Positions 33,145 to 44,161 of a stretch of 64,000 bases of DNA are shown here, piece after piece. The position numbers and the translations under genes were made by a program. The stretch comes from Tiliqua scincoides (Eukaryota > Chordata > Lepidosauria > Squamata > Scincidae): the NCBI RefSeq assembly GCF_035046505.1, contig NC_089822.1, positions 93,587,659-93,651,658 of the forward strand, given 5' to 3'. Within the stretch, counting starts at the first letter, position 1, and the number at the start of each line of letters is the position of its first letter. The notes beneath the pieces were generated by a model. The model was not told the origin of the DNA, ran no database searches, and saw only the letters and a list, made by a program, of their open reading frames with translations.

Positions 33145-33876
33145 TAAGCCAGTGTTACATAAGAAGCCAGGAAGATGAACCTTAAACTTTAAGGCTGAAG
33201 CTGATTTCTTCCATACACAGGTTGTTTTGGCTTTCAAAAACTCTGCCAACTGAACTTGTCTCTGGTCATAATTTTGGTACTGAACCATTCGTTATCTTCT
33301 CTCTCTGCTTCTGCTACTTGGCTGTAACTAAGTTCTTGAACTTTAGAGGGCGTTGCTAACAGCAAAGCAAGTTACAACAACAAGATGGGCTCGATTTCCA
33401 GTTCTCTGCCCTGACTTGATGAGATGAGTGATGCTGGGACTTCATTGTCATGGTTTCAGTCTTTATACTAGGGTGTGGGTTCCATGCGGCCTGAACTTGT
33501 TCTGAGGAAATCTGCGTTGCTACAGCTTCAGTCCCACCTCTGCGCACTACTTTTGCTTTAAAGGAGTGGCAGACCAAGAACTGGGGAGAGGAAGAGGGAA
33601 AGCATACAACGGAAACATGGAAAAGCAAATACTGTATTGTTTTGAAGCTGCAAGCACAATTCTGCATGCCTTGCCTGAGTTTTAATAATCAGATATTCCT
33701 CTGAGGACCAAGTTGTGTGTAGTAGAGAACAGCTACTAAAATGAGCTTCTGCAAACTATTTACCACATTCTTATCACTTGTGACAATTAAGAGAATTCTA
33801 TTTTATATGATAAATGAATTGCAGAATTTACACCTCACATTATTTTTACTTTACATCAGCTCTGCTGGTCCTGCAC
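33145..33876. other. Non-coding stretch, no recognised feature
   Basis: No gene or repeat recognised. The 103-125 codon minus frames that cross it have no known domain. Confidence 0.45.
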
Positions 33877-34155
33877 TCCTCCTGTCCCACTCCCTCTCCC
33901 CATCATGCCTTCCCCCACCCTCTCTCCAGCCCAGAATGCCTCCCTCCCCAACCTATCTTAACTCTCCACCACCTGGCACTCACACAGAGCTCCACGTGGC
34001 ATTCCACCAGCCTCCAACGTATAGCATGGGCTCGTGCCGAGCATGCTTCAGTGCTGGGCTGGCGCTGATTGCTGCAAGAGTGCCTCAAAGCACGTTTGCG
34101 AGTGTACACTGGTGGTGGGCTGATGTGCATCAGTCAGGATCAGGCTCTTTAGCTG
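33877..34155. mobile_element. C-rich MITE, 5'-truncated, GCCCAATCC group
   Basis: C-rich core (CTCTCCCCATCATGCC) followed by AAAGCACGTTTGCGAGTGTA, TCAGGATCAGGCTC, matching the right half of 25,683-26,212. The 166-codon plus frame across it (33,741-34,241) is a composition artefact. Confidence 0.6.
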
Positions 34156-34832
34156 CTAACTCCTGGCTCCACTATACAAGCAATGTTGCTCATGCAAAAA
34201 ATGCTTTTGCTCATCCCCACTTACCTGCTTTCCACCATTAATCCTTAGTCTTAGGGACATTTCTCCATGTGTTTGAGAATAACTGAACATGACCAGCTTA
34301 TTTGTGCATTGCTTATAATACAACAATTTCATTCTTTGTGCAAGCATACCTTCCTTTTAATTGTACTTGATTAAAAAAAATATTTGATGTATAATAGATA
34401 AGTGACACATTGTGGAAATTTCAATTAACTGGACTGTGTTATAATCAACACGTGAAAAATGTGCTTATGGAGATATGACAGGAAAATCAATCTTTTAATG
34501 CAAAAACATTATTCTAAAACATTATTTATATATACAAAAGCCACATATTCACTGGTAAGAGAGAACCATATTTTCTTCCACTGATGCCTGTCATTGCCTT
34601 GTGGTAGGAGTTATTCAGAAATTCTTTTTGATGTGGTTGATGTCCTGTGGATTGCTAAATACAGTATTGCCACATGCAAGCAGTGGATTTTAAATACCTG
34701 CCCTCAGGGAAGCCTTTACACATCAGTTTGTCCTGTGAGGAATTCCTGAACATTGAAATTGTTGTGCATTGCAGAAGATTTGGAAGATGCCTGAGTCTGT
34801 CTTCCCATCCAAACTGAAAGTGTCATCTAGAA
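34156..34832. other. Non-coding stretch, no recognised feature
   Basis: AT-rich, with an A-run at 34,373-34,380. No gene. Confidence 0.45.
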
Positions 34833-35294
34833 CAGGGGTGCCCAAACCCCGGCCCGGGGGCCACTTGTGGCCCTCAAGGCCTCTCAATGCGGCCCTCAGG
34901 GAGCCCTCAGTCTCCAATGAGCCTCTGGCCCTCCGGAGATTTGTTAAAGCCCGCACTGGCCCAACGCAACTGCTCTCAGAGTGAGAGTGACTGTTTGACC
35001 TCTCGTGTGAGCTATGGATGAGAGCTCCCTCCACTGCTTGCTCTTTCACATCTATGATGCAGCAGTGGCAGCAAAGGAAAGGCCAGCCTTGCTTTGTGCA
35101 AGGCCTTTTATAGGCATTGAGCTATTGCAAGACCTTCATTCATTCATATAAGTTCATCTTTAATATATTCATTTATGTTAACGTATGTAAATTTATTCAA
35201 ATTAAAAATGTAAATGAATTCTTTTTTCCTCGGTCCCCAACACAGTGTCAGAGAGCTGATGTGGCCCTCCTGCCAAAAACTTTGGACACCCCTG
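34833..35294 (-). mobile_element. hAT MITE family A, copy 3 (462 bp)
   Basis: Ends CAGGGGTGCCCAAACCCC and CTTTGGACACCCCTG. Perfect 8-bp duplication ATCTAGAA at 34,825-34,832 and 35,295-35,302. Full-length form; on the minus strand a TATAAAA sits inside an AGGCC...GGCCT hairpin (about 35,099-35,115). Inverted relative to copy 4. Confidence 0.96.
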
Positions 35295-35635
35295 ATCTAG
35301 AACACACTCAGCACTCTCCTGCATTTGGTCATTGCAAGGAAAGATCACTAGTGGCAAGCAATCTGTCTTCATCTGCCGCTGCCGATCTTCTCATGAAGAA
35401 GCCCTTGGTGTCTTCAGAACAATATAGCAACAACACTGATCTAAGGTTAGTTATCAGAGTTCTTTTTAGGAGAAGAAACACTCTCAAGTCCGTTTCAGCA
35501 TTGATTTTACACCCATTTGAAACATTTTGGGGATGTTGTAGCATCAAAAGTTCACAATGACTAAATTTTCAAAGAGAGATTATGGTTTTAAGATATCAAT
35601 GAAGATGCTTTGAGGCATTTCAGGTAGGTATAGGA

Positions 35636-36097
35636 CAGGGGTGTCCAAAGTTTTCGGCAGGAGGGCCACATCATCTCTCTGACACTGTGTTGGGGCCCCG
35701 AGGAAAAAAAAGAATTTACATTTAAAATTTGAATAAATTTACATAAGCTTACATAAATGAATATATTAAAGATGGAACTTATATCAATGAATGAAGGTCT
35801 TGCAATAGCTCAAGGCCTATAAAAGGCCTTGCACAAATCAAGGCTGGCCTTTCCTTTGCTGCCGCTACTGCATCACAGATGTGAAACAACAAGCAGTGGA
35901 GGGAGCCCTCATCCACAGCTCACATGAGACGTCAAACAGTTGCCCTCATGCTGAGAGCAGTTGTGTTGGGCCAGTGTGGGCTCCAACAAATCTCCAGAGG
36001 ACCAGAGGCTCATTGAAGACTGGGGGCTCCCTGAGGGCCGCATTGAGAGGCCTCAAGAGCCGCAAGTGGCCCCAGGGCTGCGGTTTGGGTACCCCTG
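35636..36097 (+). mobile_element. hAT MITE family A, copy 4 (462 bp)
   Basis: Ends CAGGGGTGTCCAAAGTTTTC and GTTTGGGTACCCCTG. Perfect 8-bp duplication GTATAGGA at 35,628-35,635 and 36,098-36,105. Contains AAGGCCTATAAAAGGCCTT, a near-perfect palindrome around a TATAAAA word, at about 35,812-35,830. Same length as copy 3 and closely similar. Confidence 0.96.
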
Positions 36098-36340
36098 GTA
36101 TAGGATGTCTGTGCATCCACTATTGATCATGTAAAACATACACATGTCACTGCAGTGCATCACACTACAAAAATATTTTCTTTTCTTTTTAAAAATCCAC
36201 TTTTCTGCTAATATTGTGAGCCCCCCTCCCCTAACTTAATCAATATTTTTAATAGAAATAATTTGGGAATAGAATTGACTTTTCCAGAAGCAGTCAGCAA
36301 CTAGGACGAGGTCTGGTCAATTTCACCACTATAGACTAGC

Positions 36341-36753
36341 AGTCCAGTCCTACCTAAATCCCCCTGCAGCAATGCATCACCACTGGAGTGAGCTACATGG
36401 CATTCTGCTGTGGATTTTTGGCTATGGAAGTACCTTCAGGGTAAGGGAACATTTGTCCCCTTGCCCCAGGGTAAGCCACAGCAGCTGCAACAGGTCAATT
36501 TGGATTGCACCAACAATCTTGCTGGCCCAAGTCTGAGTTGATTCATGCAGGCAGATGCCTGAGTTTGGATCCAAACCCCCCGCCCCCAGGAAGGGGGTTT
36601 GGATTCTGTGCACACTGCTGTTACCAAACTCACTCCCCTTCCATGCCAGATCTCTCTGCATTGCTGCAAAGTACTTTACAGCACTTTTGTGGCAGCCAGT
36701 GCTGGAAGTAAACACATGTTCTTCCAGCGATGTCCTTCAATAGAATTGGGCCA
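36341..36753. mobile_element. MITE, GCCCAATCC group, about 413 bp
   Basis: Left end GCAGTCCAGTCCTACC, right end TAGAATTGGGCC. Shares CTGTGGATTTTTGGCT, GGTAAGGGAACATTTGTCCC and CTTGCCCCAGGGTAAGCC with 58,345-58,908. Contains a CCCCCCGCCCCC run at 36,578. Confidence 0.65.
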
Positions 36754-37186
36754 TAGGAAATGTGGTATCATCTTCAGATCTTCAGGCAATTCCAAAGAGT
36801 GCATGCTTGTCGCTCATCATAACAATGAAGGATAACCTGGAATGCAGGTCATTTAACATTTTCAAATTATGCCAAACCCCATAGTTATGTTGTCTTGCTA
36901 TTGCGTTCATCATGTCACAACAATACTTTTTCAGATACAAATAAGCATTTATATACTGAACCTCACTTAATTCAATTTGATGCAGACAAAAGAATTATGG
37001 TCAATTAGTCAGCATGAATGGGGATCTCAGAAGTGGAACAAAGAATCCTCCTACTCAGGAAAATTGCACAATTCCCGTTATAAGTTGGCAGGGAACAATT
37101 AAAGCCAAAGACTTCATCACTTCTGAAATGTCCATCTCTAATAGTGGGCATATACTTTTATTAACACAATACAATAGTAAGGCTTA
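36754..37186. other. Unique spacer
   Basis: AT-rich, no recognised feature. Confidence 0.4.
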
Positions 37187-37365
37187 GGGCCAAATCCTAT
37201 CAAACTTTCCAGCCCTGGTGTAGCCATTGTAATGGGGTTTGCGCTGCATCCTGTGGTGGGAGAGTAGTTATGGAGGCCTCCACAAGGTAAGGGAACATTT
37301 GTTCCCTTGCCTAGGAGCTGCATTGCAGCTGCACCAGGGTTGGAAAGTTGGATAGGATTGGGCCC
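37187..37365 (-). mobile_element. Harbinger-like MITE copy, 179 bp
   Basis: Ends GGGCCAAATCCTATCAAAC and GTTGGATAGGATTGGGCCC. TTA on the left, TCA on the right (one change). Central palindrome GTAAGGGAACATTTGTTCCC present. Inverted core orientation. Confidence 0.9.
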
Positions 37366-37368
37366 TCA

Positions 37369-37996
37369 ATCTAGAAACGTCTGTCTTGCTTGTATGGAAT
37401 ATTAAATCTTTTTCACGTAGTCTTGAATAATCACAATGCAACTTGCCCTTCACATCCCTGGAAATGGATAACCCCATTCCAAATTATACCAAGACTTATT
37501 TATTAAACCAAGTTGGGATTCAGGACTGTTTTATGTGCTCATTCTCACCTTAGTACATACTATGAAAAGTAATAACATCGAAGGACAGAATAAAATGATT
37601 CAAGGAACATGGGGCCATCACAAAAAATGGCCTTCCTGGGTCAAGTTCAGCTTACCTTGTTATTTTTGTAGTAACCATTTTGATATGTATCTCTCCATGG
37701 TAACCCCAATGATGTAAAACAGAAGCAGGAAAATTAAGGAGGAAGTTCAACACAGGCCTATGGTTTCAGTAGCAGTCTTGTTTACTTTGGAATATATAGT
37801 TTCACCCTGGGATTGCCAAATTTTCTCATGGGCCAGGTAACTATGCCTGCGTGAGAAAGCTCATTAAAGCCCTAATCTACTGGCATCTTGCACTACTGGG
37901 ACAAGTGTTCCAGCAGCACAAGGCCCTTAACAGTGGTGTGAAGGCTGGGCCACTGTAATGTGCTTCTGGGTCACTGCAGCAAATGGGCAGTGGCAC
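37369..37996. other. Non-coding stretch, no recognised feature
   Basis: No gene recognised. Confidence 0.45.
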
Positions 37997-38262
37997 CAGT
38001 AGTGTAGCTAGAAGGGGGGAAAATGTAAGTACCGCAGGCACCACAAAGTGTCATATAAGCAGCTCCTCCCATTCACTGTCCAAACCATTCCAGGCAGCGA
38101 TGGCAACATGCAGGCAATTGCTGAGCCAAACAATATCTCCTATACGTTGCAGTCGCTGCCCAAAATGGCTCCGATGAGTAAGTGGGAGGGGCCACTTACA
38201 GGGCACTTTCCTGTGCCTGCCATACTTACCATTTTGCCCCCCTTCAGTTAAGCTACTAAATG
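37997..38262 (+). mobile_element. Non-autonomous DNA element with CAGTAGTGTAGCTAG end
   Basis: Left arm CAGTAGTGTAGCTAGAAGGG then AAGTACCGCAGGCACC. Right arm GTGCCTGCCATACTTACC then TTTTGCCCCCCTTC and AGTTAAGCTACTAA. The arms pair over about 45 bases. hAT-like end, but no matching 8-bp flank was found. A second partial copy lies at 49,005-49,112. Confidence 0.7.
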
Positions 38263-38669
38263 CACAACATGTACAGCAGTGGCTCCAGAAGCCTTTCTGG
38301 TACCCGTAAGTTGGTGGCAGAGGCATGTCATGGGTGGGGAGGGGGAGAGCAGGGGAAGTTTCAAGATGGATGGGGGAGGGCAGAAGGAGAGGGGAGGGAG
38401 GGGAGGATCTCAACAGCACCAACATGTGACAGAGTACATCCCCTCTTTCCCAGGCTGCCCCACCCCTTTTCTCTCCTCAATTGTATACTAGCAAAATGAC
38501 TGGTGTAGATCTGAAGAGACCCATAGGCAATCAGGAAAGCTACAAGGGAGTTAATTAGAAATGTTTTTCATTACTTCATGCTGACTGTCTGATTGCTCCC
38601 CCCACACACACACACACACTGTCAGTGTGGCTGCATTAGCGCCAATGGTGGAGAATAGATTGGGCAGTA
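38263..38669. other. Spacer with G-rich tract and short CA run
   Basis: G-rich at 38,330-38,405 (AGGAGAGGGGAGGGAGGGG) and CACACACACACACA at about 38,606-38,620. The 124-codon minus frame is a shadow of this composition. Confidence 0.45.
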
Positions 38670-38765
38670 ACCATGCACACCTATGCATGTCTACTCTGAA
38701 GTACATCCTACTGAATTCAGTGGTTCTTACTCCTAGGTAAATCTGTAAGAATCAGTGTAAGATCT
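38670..38765 (+). mobile_element. Short ~90-bp squamate repeat, diverged
   Basis: Reads ACCTATGCATGTCTACTCTG, AAGTACATCCTACTGAATTC, GTTCTTACTCCTAGGTAAAT. Family of 14,473 and 31,362. Confidence 0.65.
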
Positions 38766-38799
38766 TGGCAGAAAGTTCAATTCAAGCTTTCATTTCTCT

Positions 38800-38895
38800 T
38801 GCTAGGCTACCTTGTAGTCTTCCTGGAAGAGTGAAGATTTGAACTCAGAGCTTTGGGTTTTAAGTCCAAAATACTATCCACTGCAGCACATTGAC
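38800..38895 (-). mobile_element. MIR-like SINE, tRNA-like head
   Basis: Minus strand has TGCAGTGGATAGTATTTTGG (A-box side) and GAGTTCAAATCTTCAC (B-box side), followed by a diverged CORE part. Not a tRNA gene: the cloverleaf is degraded and it continues into SINE sequence. Confidence 0.55.
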
Positions 38896-39510
38896 TATGT
38901 TGAACTGTCAGTAGTAACCATGTTTTCCTGGACTTTGTTGTCTACTTTAACTTCTCAAGTTTTAATTTTAAGCATTTTACAGAATGCATGGAAATTTTAT
39001 ATAAATTGAACATTTTTGTTATTAATATTGATATTTATCCTAGGCATGGGATTCACCCGAGTTCAATTGGTTCCTGCTAATCAATTAATTTGGTCCAACT
39101 TAATAAATAAAATCATGAGAAAAGGCAACCTGTGATTCTCACAAATATATTTTTCCTAATCTGACAGCGTGATTTTTTCCTATGTTTTTGGCTAATGAAA
39201 AATAATTTAAAAGTTGGGCATAAAATTGCCTACAGTGGCAGTTCTTTGCTTTACTGTTTTGGCTTCACTGAGAGACCTGGGACACTGCTGCTCTTCTGTA
39301 TGGAATCGGAGCGCTGTCTGTGACACTGGCTATTTGTCAGTATGTCAGCAGGGAACAGCCAAGCTGAGAATAGTTTGTGTGGCAATAGGGAAATAAGTGG
39401 GACAAAAGCTTATTTGCTGGGCTACTGGCAAGTATATAATATCATTTAATATTTCCCACTTTCATGAGCATAGGCAGTTTTAGAGGATCACTTTCGGTTT
39501 TAGAAGAAAC

Positions 39511-39546
39511 TGGATCCTTATATTGGATCCTTATATTGGATCCTTG
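39511..39546. repeat. Three-unit 13-bp tandem repeat
   Basis: TGGATCCTTATAT repeated at 39,511, 39,524 and (partial) 39,537. Confidence 0.9.
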
Positions 39547-39793
39547 TTTATACAAATCTAAGTGTTTAACAGGTAGAAAGTAACTAGGTACATGTGCAGG
39601 CAGAGCTTGCCCCAAAGCATTAAAAGTCCCATGACTAAAAGGCCAATCAGAAACCTCCTACTTACATGTCCCAACCACCTACAAATACAACTTGTTTTCT
39701 TTCTCCCTGGCCAAATTCAAGATATTCTTCCTCTCAGTAAAGAGTTCAGAAACAGAGGAAGCTGTCAGACTATTGGTCCAGCAGATGGACCAT

Positions 39794-40460
39794 CAGTGGT
39801 ATACCGGGGGGACAAGGGAGACAAATGCCCTGGGTGCCAGGCTAGAAGCAGTGCTGTGCTGCCATCCACCCCCCCGTGACACCCTCCCCACGCCACCCAA
39901 GGCCTTTCACCCAGAGGCATTCAAACGGCCAGGGAAGTAGTGCACTGCCTCCCCGACCTTCCGAAGGCCTTGTGAAGGCCTCGGAGGGCTGAAAAAATGC
40001 ACTCCTGATTTCATGGAGGAAATCGGAAGTAACATTTTCGTCCCTTAGAAGGCCTTCTGAGGGCTGGGGAGGCACCTTTAATAGCTTCTAAGGGCATTAA
40101 AATGTCATTTCCAGTTTCCTCCATGAAACTGGAAGTCATGTTTTTCAGCCCTCGTAGACCTTTACAAAACCTCCAGAGCAGCCATTTTCAACCACTGTGC
40201 CATGGCGCACTGGTGTGCCGCGAGTGGTCCACAAGTGTGCCACTGGAATTTGGGGAAGGTCATTTATTAGTAAGGCCAATGGGGATGTGAGCTCCCACTG
40301 GCAGCATGGTGTGCCTTGTCAATTGTCAAAAACCTGATGGTGTGTCTTGACAATTTTAATGCCCTATCAGTGTGCCGTGAGATGAAAAAGGTTGAAAATA
40401 GCTGCTCCAGAGGGTTGGGGAGGCAGAGCGCTGCCTCCCTGGGCCTCCAAAAGTAGATTC
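39794..40460. repeat. Unknown repeat with AAGGCCTT palindromes, interrupted by hAT family B copy 2
   Basis: Begins CAGTGGTATACCGGGGGG, similar to the CAGTGGTGTAGC ends of other elements here. The interior repeats GAAGGCCTTCTGAGGGCTG-like words and TCCATGAAACTGGAAG. The hAT family B copy at 40,179-40,404 interrupts it, and the text continues after it (GGGTTGGGGAGGCAG). Right end not fixed. Confidence 0.5.
40179..40404 (+). mobile_element. hAT MITE family B, copy 2
   Basis: Ends CAGCCATTTTCAACCACTG and GGTTGAAAATAGCTG. Perfect 8-bp duplication CTCCAGAG at 40,171-40,178 and 40,405-40,412. Nested in another repeat. Confidence 0.95.
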
Positions 40461-41580
40461 ATCCTGAATCTAAGGAACAAATAAGCTTACCTGTAGTTGA
40501 AGTATGCCTTGTTCCCAAACATCATTTTTAATTTATAAAATTTTTTAGAGCTTGCATACAAATTCTATATATTGTTTGAATCCCCATTACAGAGTGGGTA
40601 TAAAATATGGCTTCCTCAGAGCATTTGGAAAGTTCAGCCCCCGATAGTTAGAATTTTAATTATGTGTTTACTTCTTTTCTGTTTCTGTTGAATTCATTTG
40701 AAATACAGTAATTACATTCAAGTCTCTATTATGTTCTTGTTCTCTTTGCAGCTGTGGAGCTTTTACTGGGTGGGAGATGTGCCTTGTTGGAATTTGGCTA
40801 CATAAGGCCATGTTTCAGAATGGAAATGGTCAGAGATAGATGTGTAAAGCTGGAAATATTAACCTACAGGACAGGAAAGACAGCCACAGCTGATTTTTCT
40901 CCACTTGGCCCATACCCAGCACAATAATTCCAGTATTCTCAGAGCTGTTTCACATAATGCACAGATAGCACACCCAGCTTTGCCACTGACAGCACACTCA
41001 ACAGGGAGCCTTAGCCAATGTGCGCTCTGACAAGTGTGGCTATAGGACAGATGGAGGAAACATTCCCTTGACGTTTGACTTGGGACTACAGTACTCTGAA
41101 ACATCTATCGTTTCCATTTCCTGAACGATTCCTTTACAATCCACAAGATGTCACTGTGCAAAAGTAAAACCCTACCTGAGCAAAAAGTCAGTACAAAAAC
41201 TACCTGTCCTGAAGCCCCTTCATTATCACTCTGGAGATTTTTATTGCCATAGTAAGAAAAAGAGGGAGAGCAAGAAATGAGGTGATGTGGAAACTTGGCT
41301 CATTTGATTAATTCAGGGGTTTTCCATTCTTAAAATGTAATTGCGTATATTTAGCATTACAGTTAATTGCATGTAGTTCATAAAGAGAAGATAATCATAA
41401 AGTGGAGAATTTCAGGGGAGTTCCTTTGGAAGGGTGGGGCTGTAGAGACAACTTTGAAACAATGACTCTGATGGCAACAACAAAAATTAACTCATTTAAG
41501 TCATAATAATTTATTTTGTAAGAAAAACTTCTGAGAAATGCATACAGCTGCAAGGGGGCAAGTGACAAGAGATACCATAC
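40461..41580. other. Non-coding stretch, no recognised feature
   Basis: About 1.1 kb with no repeat or exon recognised. Confidence 0.5.
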
Positions 41581-41583
41581 TTA

Positions 41584-41762
41584 GGAAGCAATCCTAACCA
41601 ACTTTCTAGCACCGAGGTAAGGATAATGCAGCCCTGTGGTAAGGGAACAAACATTCTCTTACTTTGAGGAGGCCTCAGTTACTACCACCAAACTGCAGGA
41701 TGCAGCACACACCCCATTGGCATAGCCATGTCAGACCTGGAACGTTGGTTAGGATTTGGGCC
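41584..41762 (+). mobile_element. Harbinger-like MITE copy, 179 bp
   Basis: Ends GGAAGCAATCCTAACCAAC and GTTGGTTAGGATTTGGGCC. Perfect TTA on both sides (41,581-41,583 and 41,763-41,765). Central GTAAGGGAACAAACATTC retained. Confidence 0.92.
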
Positions 41763-42039
41763 TTATAAGCACAATGCACAATGTACCACTGAGTATTTGT
41801 TAAATACAGCAGTTATAGCAAAGGATATGGCATGTTCTCTGTAGGCTCTTTAAAATGAAGATATGTACAAGTAGTCCTAGCCACAATCAAAACATGGGGG
41901 CATTTTATGGAAATCTGGATAACAAGCCTTGTATTAATGACTATATACTATAGCATCCATAACATGGCAATTCTATACGGAATAAATGGAAGAGCAAGAA
42001 CATATACAAACAAAAACACCTATAAAAGTCAAGGAACTT

Positions 42040-42896
42040 TTGGCAGCAAAATGGCAGATGCGTTTCAATGTAAGTAAGTGTAAAGTCATGCATGCTAGGG
42101 CAAAAAATCAAAACTTCACATATAGGCTGATGGGTTCTGAGCTGTCTCTGACAGATCAGGAGAGAGATCTTGGGGTGGTGGTGGACAGGTCGATGAAAGT
42201 GTCGACCCAATGTGCAGCAGCAGTAAAGAAGGCCAATTCTATACTTGGGATCATTAGAAAAGGTATTGAGAACAAAACGGCTAATATTATAATGCCATTG
42301 TACAAATCGATGGTAAGGCCACACCTGGAGTATTGCATCCAGTTCTGGTCGCCACATCTCAAAAAGGACATAGTGGAAATGGAAAAGGTGCAAAAGAGAG
42401 CGACTAAGATGATTACTGGGCTGGGGCACCTTCCTTATGAGGAAAGGCTACGGTGTTTGGGCCTCTTCAGCCTAGAAAAGAGACGCCTGAGGGGGGACAT
42501 GATTGAGACATACAAAATTATGCACGGGAAGGATAAAGTGGATAGAGAGATGCTCTTTACACTCTCACATAACACCAGAACCAGGGGACATCCACTAAAA
42601 TTGAGTGTTGGGAGAGTTAGGACAGACAAAAGAAAATATTTCTTTACTCAGTGTGTGGTTGGTCTATGGAACTCCTTGCCACAGGATGTGGTGACGGCAT
42701 CTGGCCTGGATGCCTTTAAAAGGGGATTGGACAAGTTTCTGGAGGAAAAATCCATTACGGGTTACAAGCCATGATGCATATGTGCAACCTCCTGATTTTA
42801 GAAATGGGCTATGTCAGAATGTCAGTTGCAAGGGAGGGCACCAGGATGCAGGTCTCTTGTTATCTGGTATGCTCCCTGGGGCATTTGGTGGGCCAT
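42040..42896 (+). mobile_element. CR1 LINE fragment with intact C-terminal reverse transcriptase frame
   Basis: A plus-strand frame of 262 codons (41,986-42,774) reads as the C-terminal part of a CR1-type reverse transcriptase from about residue 22 on: KWQMRFNVSKCKVMHAR, ERDLGVVVDRSMKVSTQCAA, MVRPHLEYCIQFWSPHLKKD, EKVQKRATKMITGLGHLPYE, FSLEKRRLRGDMIETYKIMH, FTQCVVGLWNSLPQDVV, ending KSITGYKP. The catalytic YADD region lies upstream in this family and is absent, so the copy is 5' truncated. The 3' UTR follows (GGCTATGTCAGAATGTCAG, GGGAGGGCACCAGGATGCAG, CCTGGGGCATTTGGTGGGCC) but stops before the usual GATCCAGTGGGGCTG and TTCTTATG end. The first about 20 codons of the frame look like flanking DNA. 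No in-frame stop, so it is fairly young. Not a host gene. Confidence 0.92.
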
Positions 42897-44161
42897 GTTA
42901 ACTGTCCTTCAAGCTTACAGCACCATCAGCCAGGATGACATGAACACTATTCTACGAGCCAGAAATCTATAGCCAGAAAGTAGTTTCATCTGGTTCTGGG
43001 GAGGGCAGTAATCTTTGCACCTCTCCTAACAACTTGTCATGCCTTCATGACATACTTCATACTTCAAAAATATGAATTGAAAGTATATATACACATGCAA
43101 ACATTTAAATGTGAACAATTATATATACATGCCCGTGCTCTATAGCATATGATTTGATGTAGTTGATTAGACATATTATCTGAACTGGTCAGAAGATTCT
43201 GACTGTTAAGAGTGACTTAATTATTGGCATTACTATAAATCCAAGTTTTTTTTATTTAAAATCTCAACAGATTCCCTTCTGCAGCTTCCTCCTCTCCCTC
43301 CTCCTAAGCCAAGCTCCTCCCATGACTTCTTCCCTCTCAGAACTCTCCGTGACTTTCCCCCAAACTCCCCATGACTTCCCCTATGCCACCCATCCCCAGA
43401 GCTTCCTTTGGCTCCTTCATTTCTGCTACTGCCCTTTCTCTGCATTCCTGTCCTGCTCTGCTTTTCAAATGGCAGGAAGGTGGGAGGGAGCAGGAAGAAG
43501 AAGACATGGAGGAGGGGCTGAGCGGCACTAGTTTGCTAGAGCAGGTCCAGCACATCCATGAGGCCAAGTGAAGTAGTCACAGGGATCAGATTGGTGTGAG
43601 GTACCCATCTCCGTCCACTTACAGTACTTGCCTCCTTTGCACCTCCTTTTCCTCCCTGGATTGGAAAAGGTAAAGGGAGATAGAAAGGAAAAGGAATATG
43701 GAGGGGATGAAAGTGCTGAGCTACAACACCGGAGAGTGGGAGGAACAGAGGCTGGCACATCATTGGGTAAGAGGGGCAGCATTTGGCTTGACACCTCAGG
43801 CATCAGGAGGTCGTGGGCTAGAGCATCGTGCCAAACTATTCTTTTCCCACGCATACTTCTCCTTTTCAAAGCAGTCAGTCTGGGAGCATGGAGGAGGAAG
43901 TCAGCAGCTGTGTGTGGGGAACTGATTGCTGCTGGGCAAACAGAGGCTGCTGATTCTGCCACTGCTACTGCTGCCAGGAGCCAAGTAATTGCAGTAGGTT
44001 AGGAATGCTGGTGGCTCTGGGGCATCACCATGCACACATCTGCCGCCTGACCTCCTCTCATCTCATTAGCAGGCCAGCCTTGCAGAAGAAGCAGATCTAC
44101 AGTGCCTCTTTTATTTAACTTTATTGAGATCTGCCACTTCTGAAAAAGACAGGGACATCTC
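42897..44161. other. Non-coding stretch with pyrimidine- and purine-rich tracts
   Basis: TCCTCCTCTCCCTCC-like run at 43,285-43,310 and purine-rich sequence at 43,475-43,520 and 43,665-43,700. Frames up to 144 codons (43,528-43,962, minus) overlap others in all phases and show no known domain. Confidence 0.45.

Noticed and set aside
33741-34241. 166-codon frame
   Set aside because: C-rich composition of a MITE core (33,877-34,155); overlapping open frames in other phases and no domain.
38830-38890. tRNA gene on the minus strand
   Set aside because: Only A- and B-box-like words; no cloverleaf, and it continues into MIR-like sequence. Same for 2,640-2,717.
41941-42429. 162-codon minus-strand frame
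   Set aside because: Antisense shadow of the CR1 reverse transcriptase frame on the plus strand.
41986-42774. 262-codon frame as a host gene
   Set aside because: Its motifs are those of CR1 LINE reverse transcriptase, and a CR1 3' UTR follows directly.
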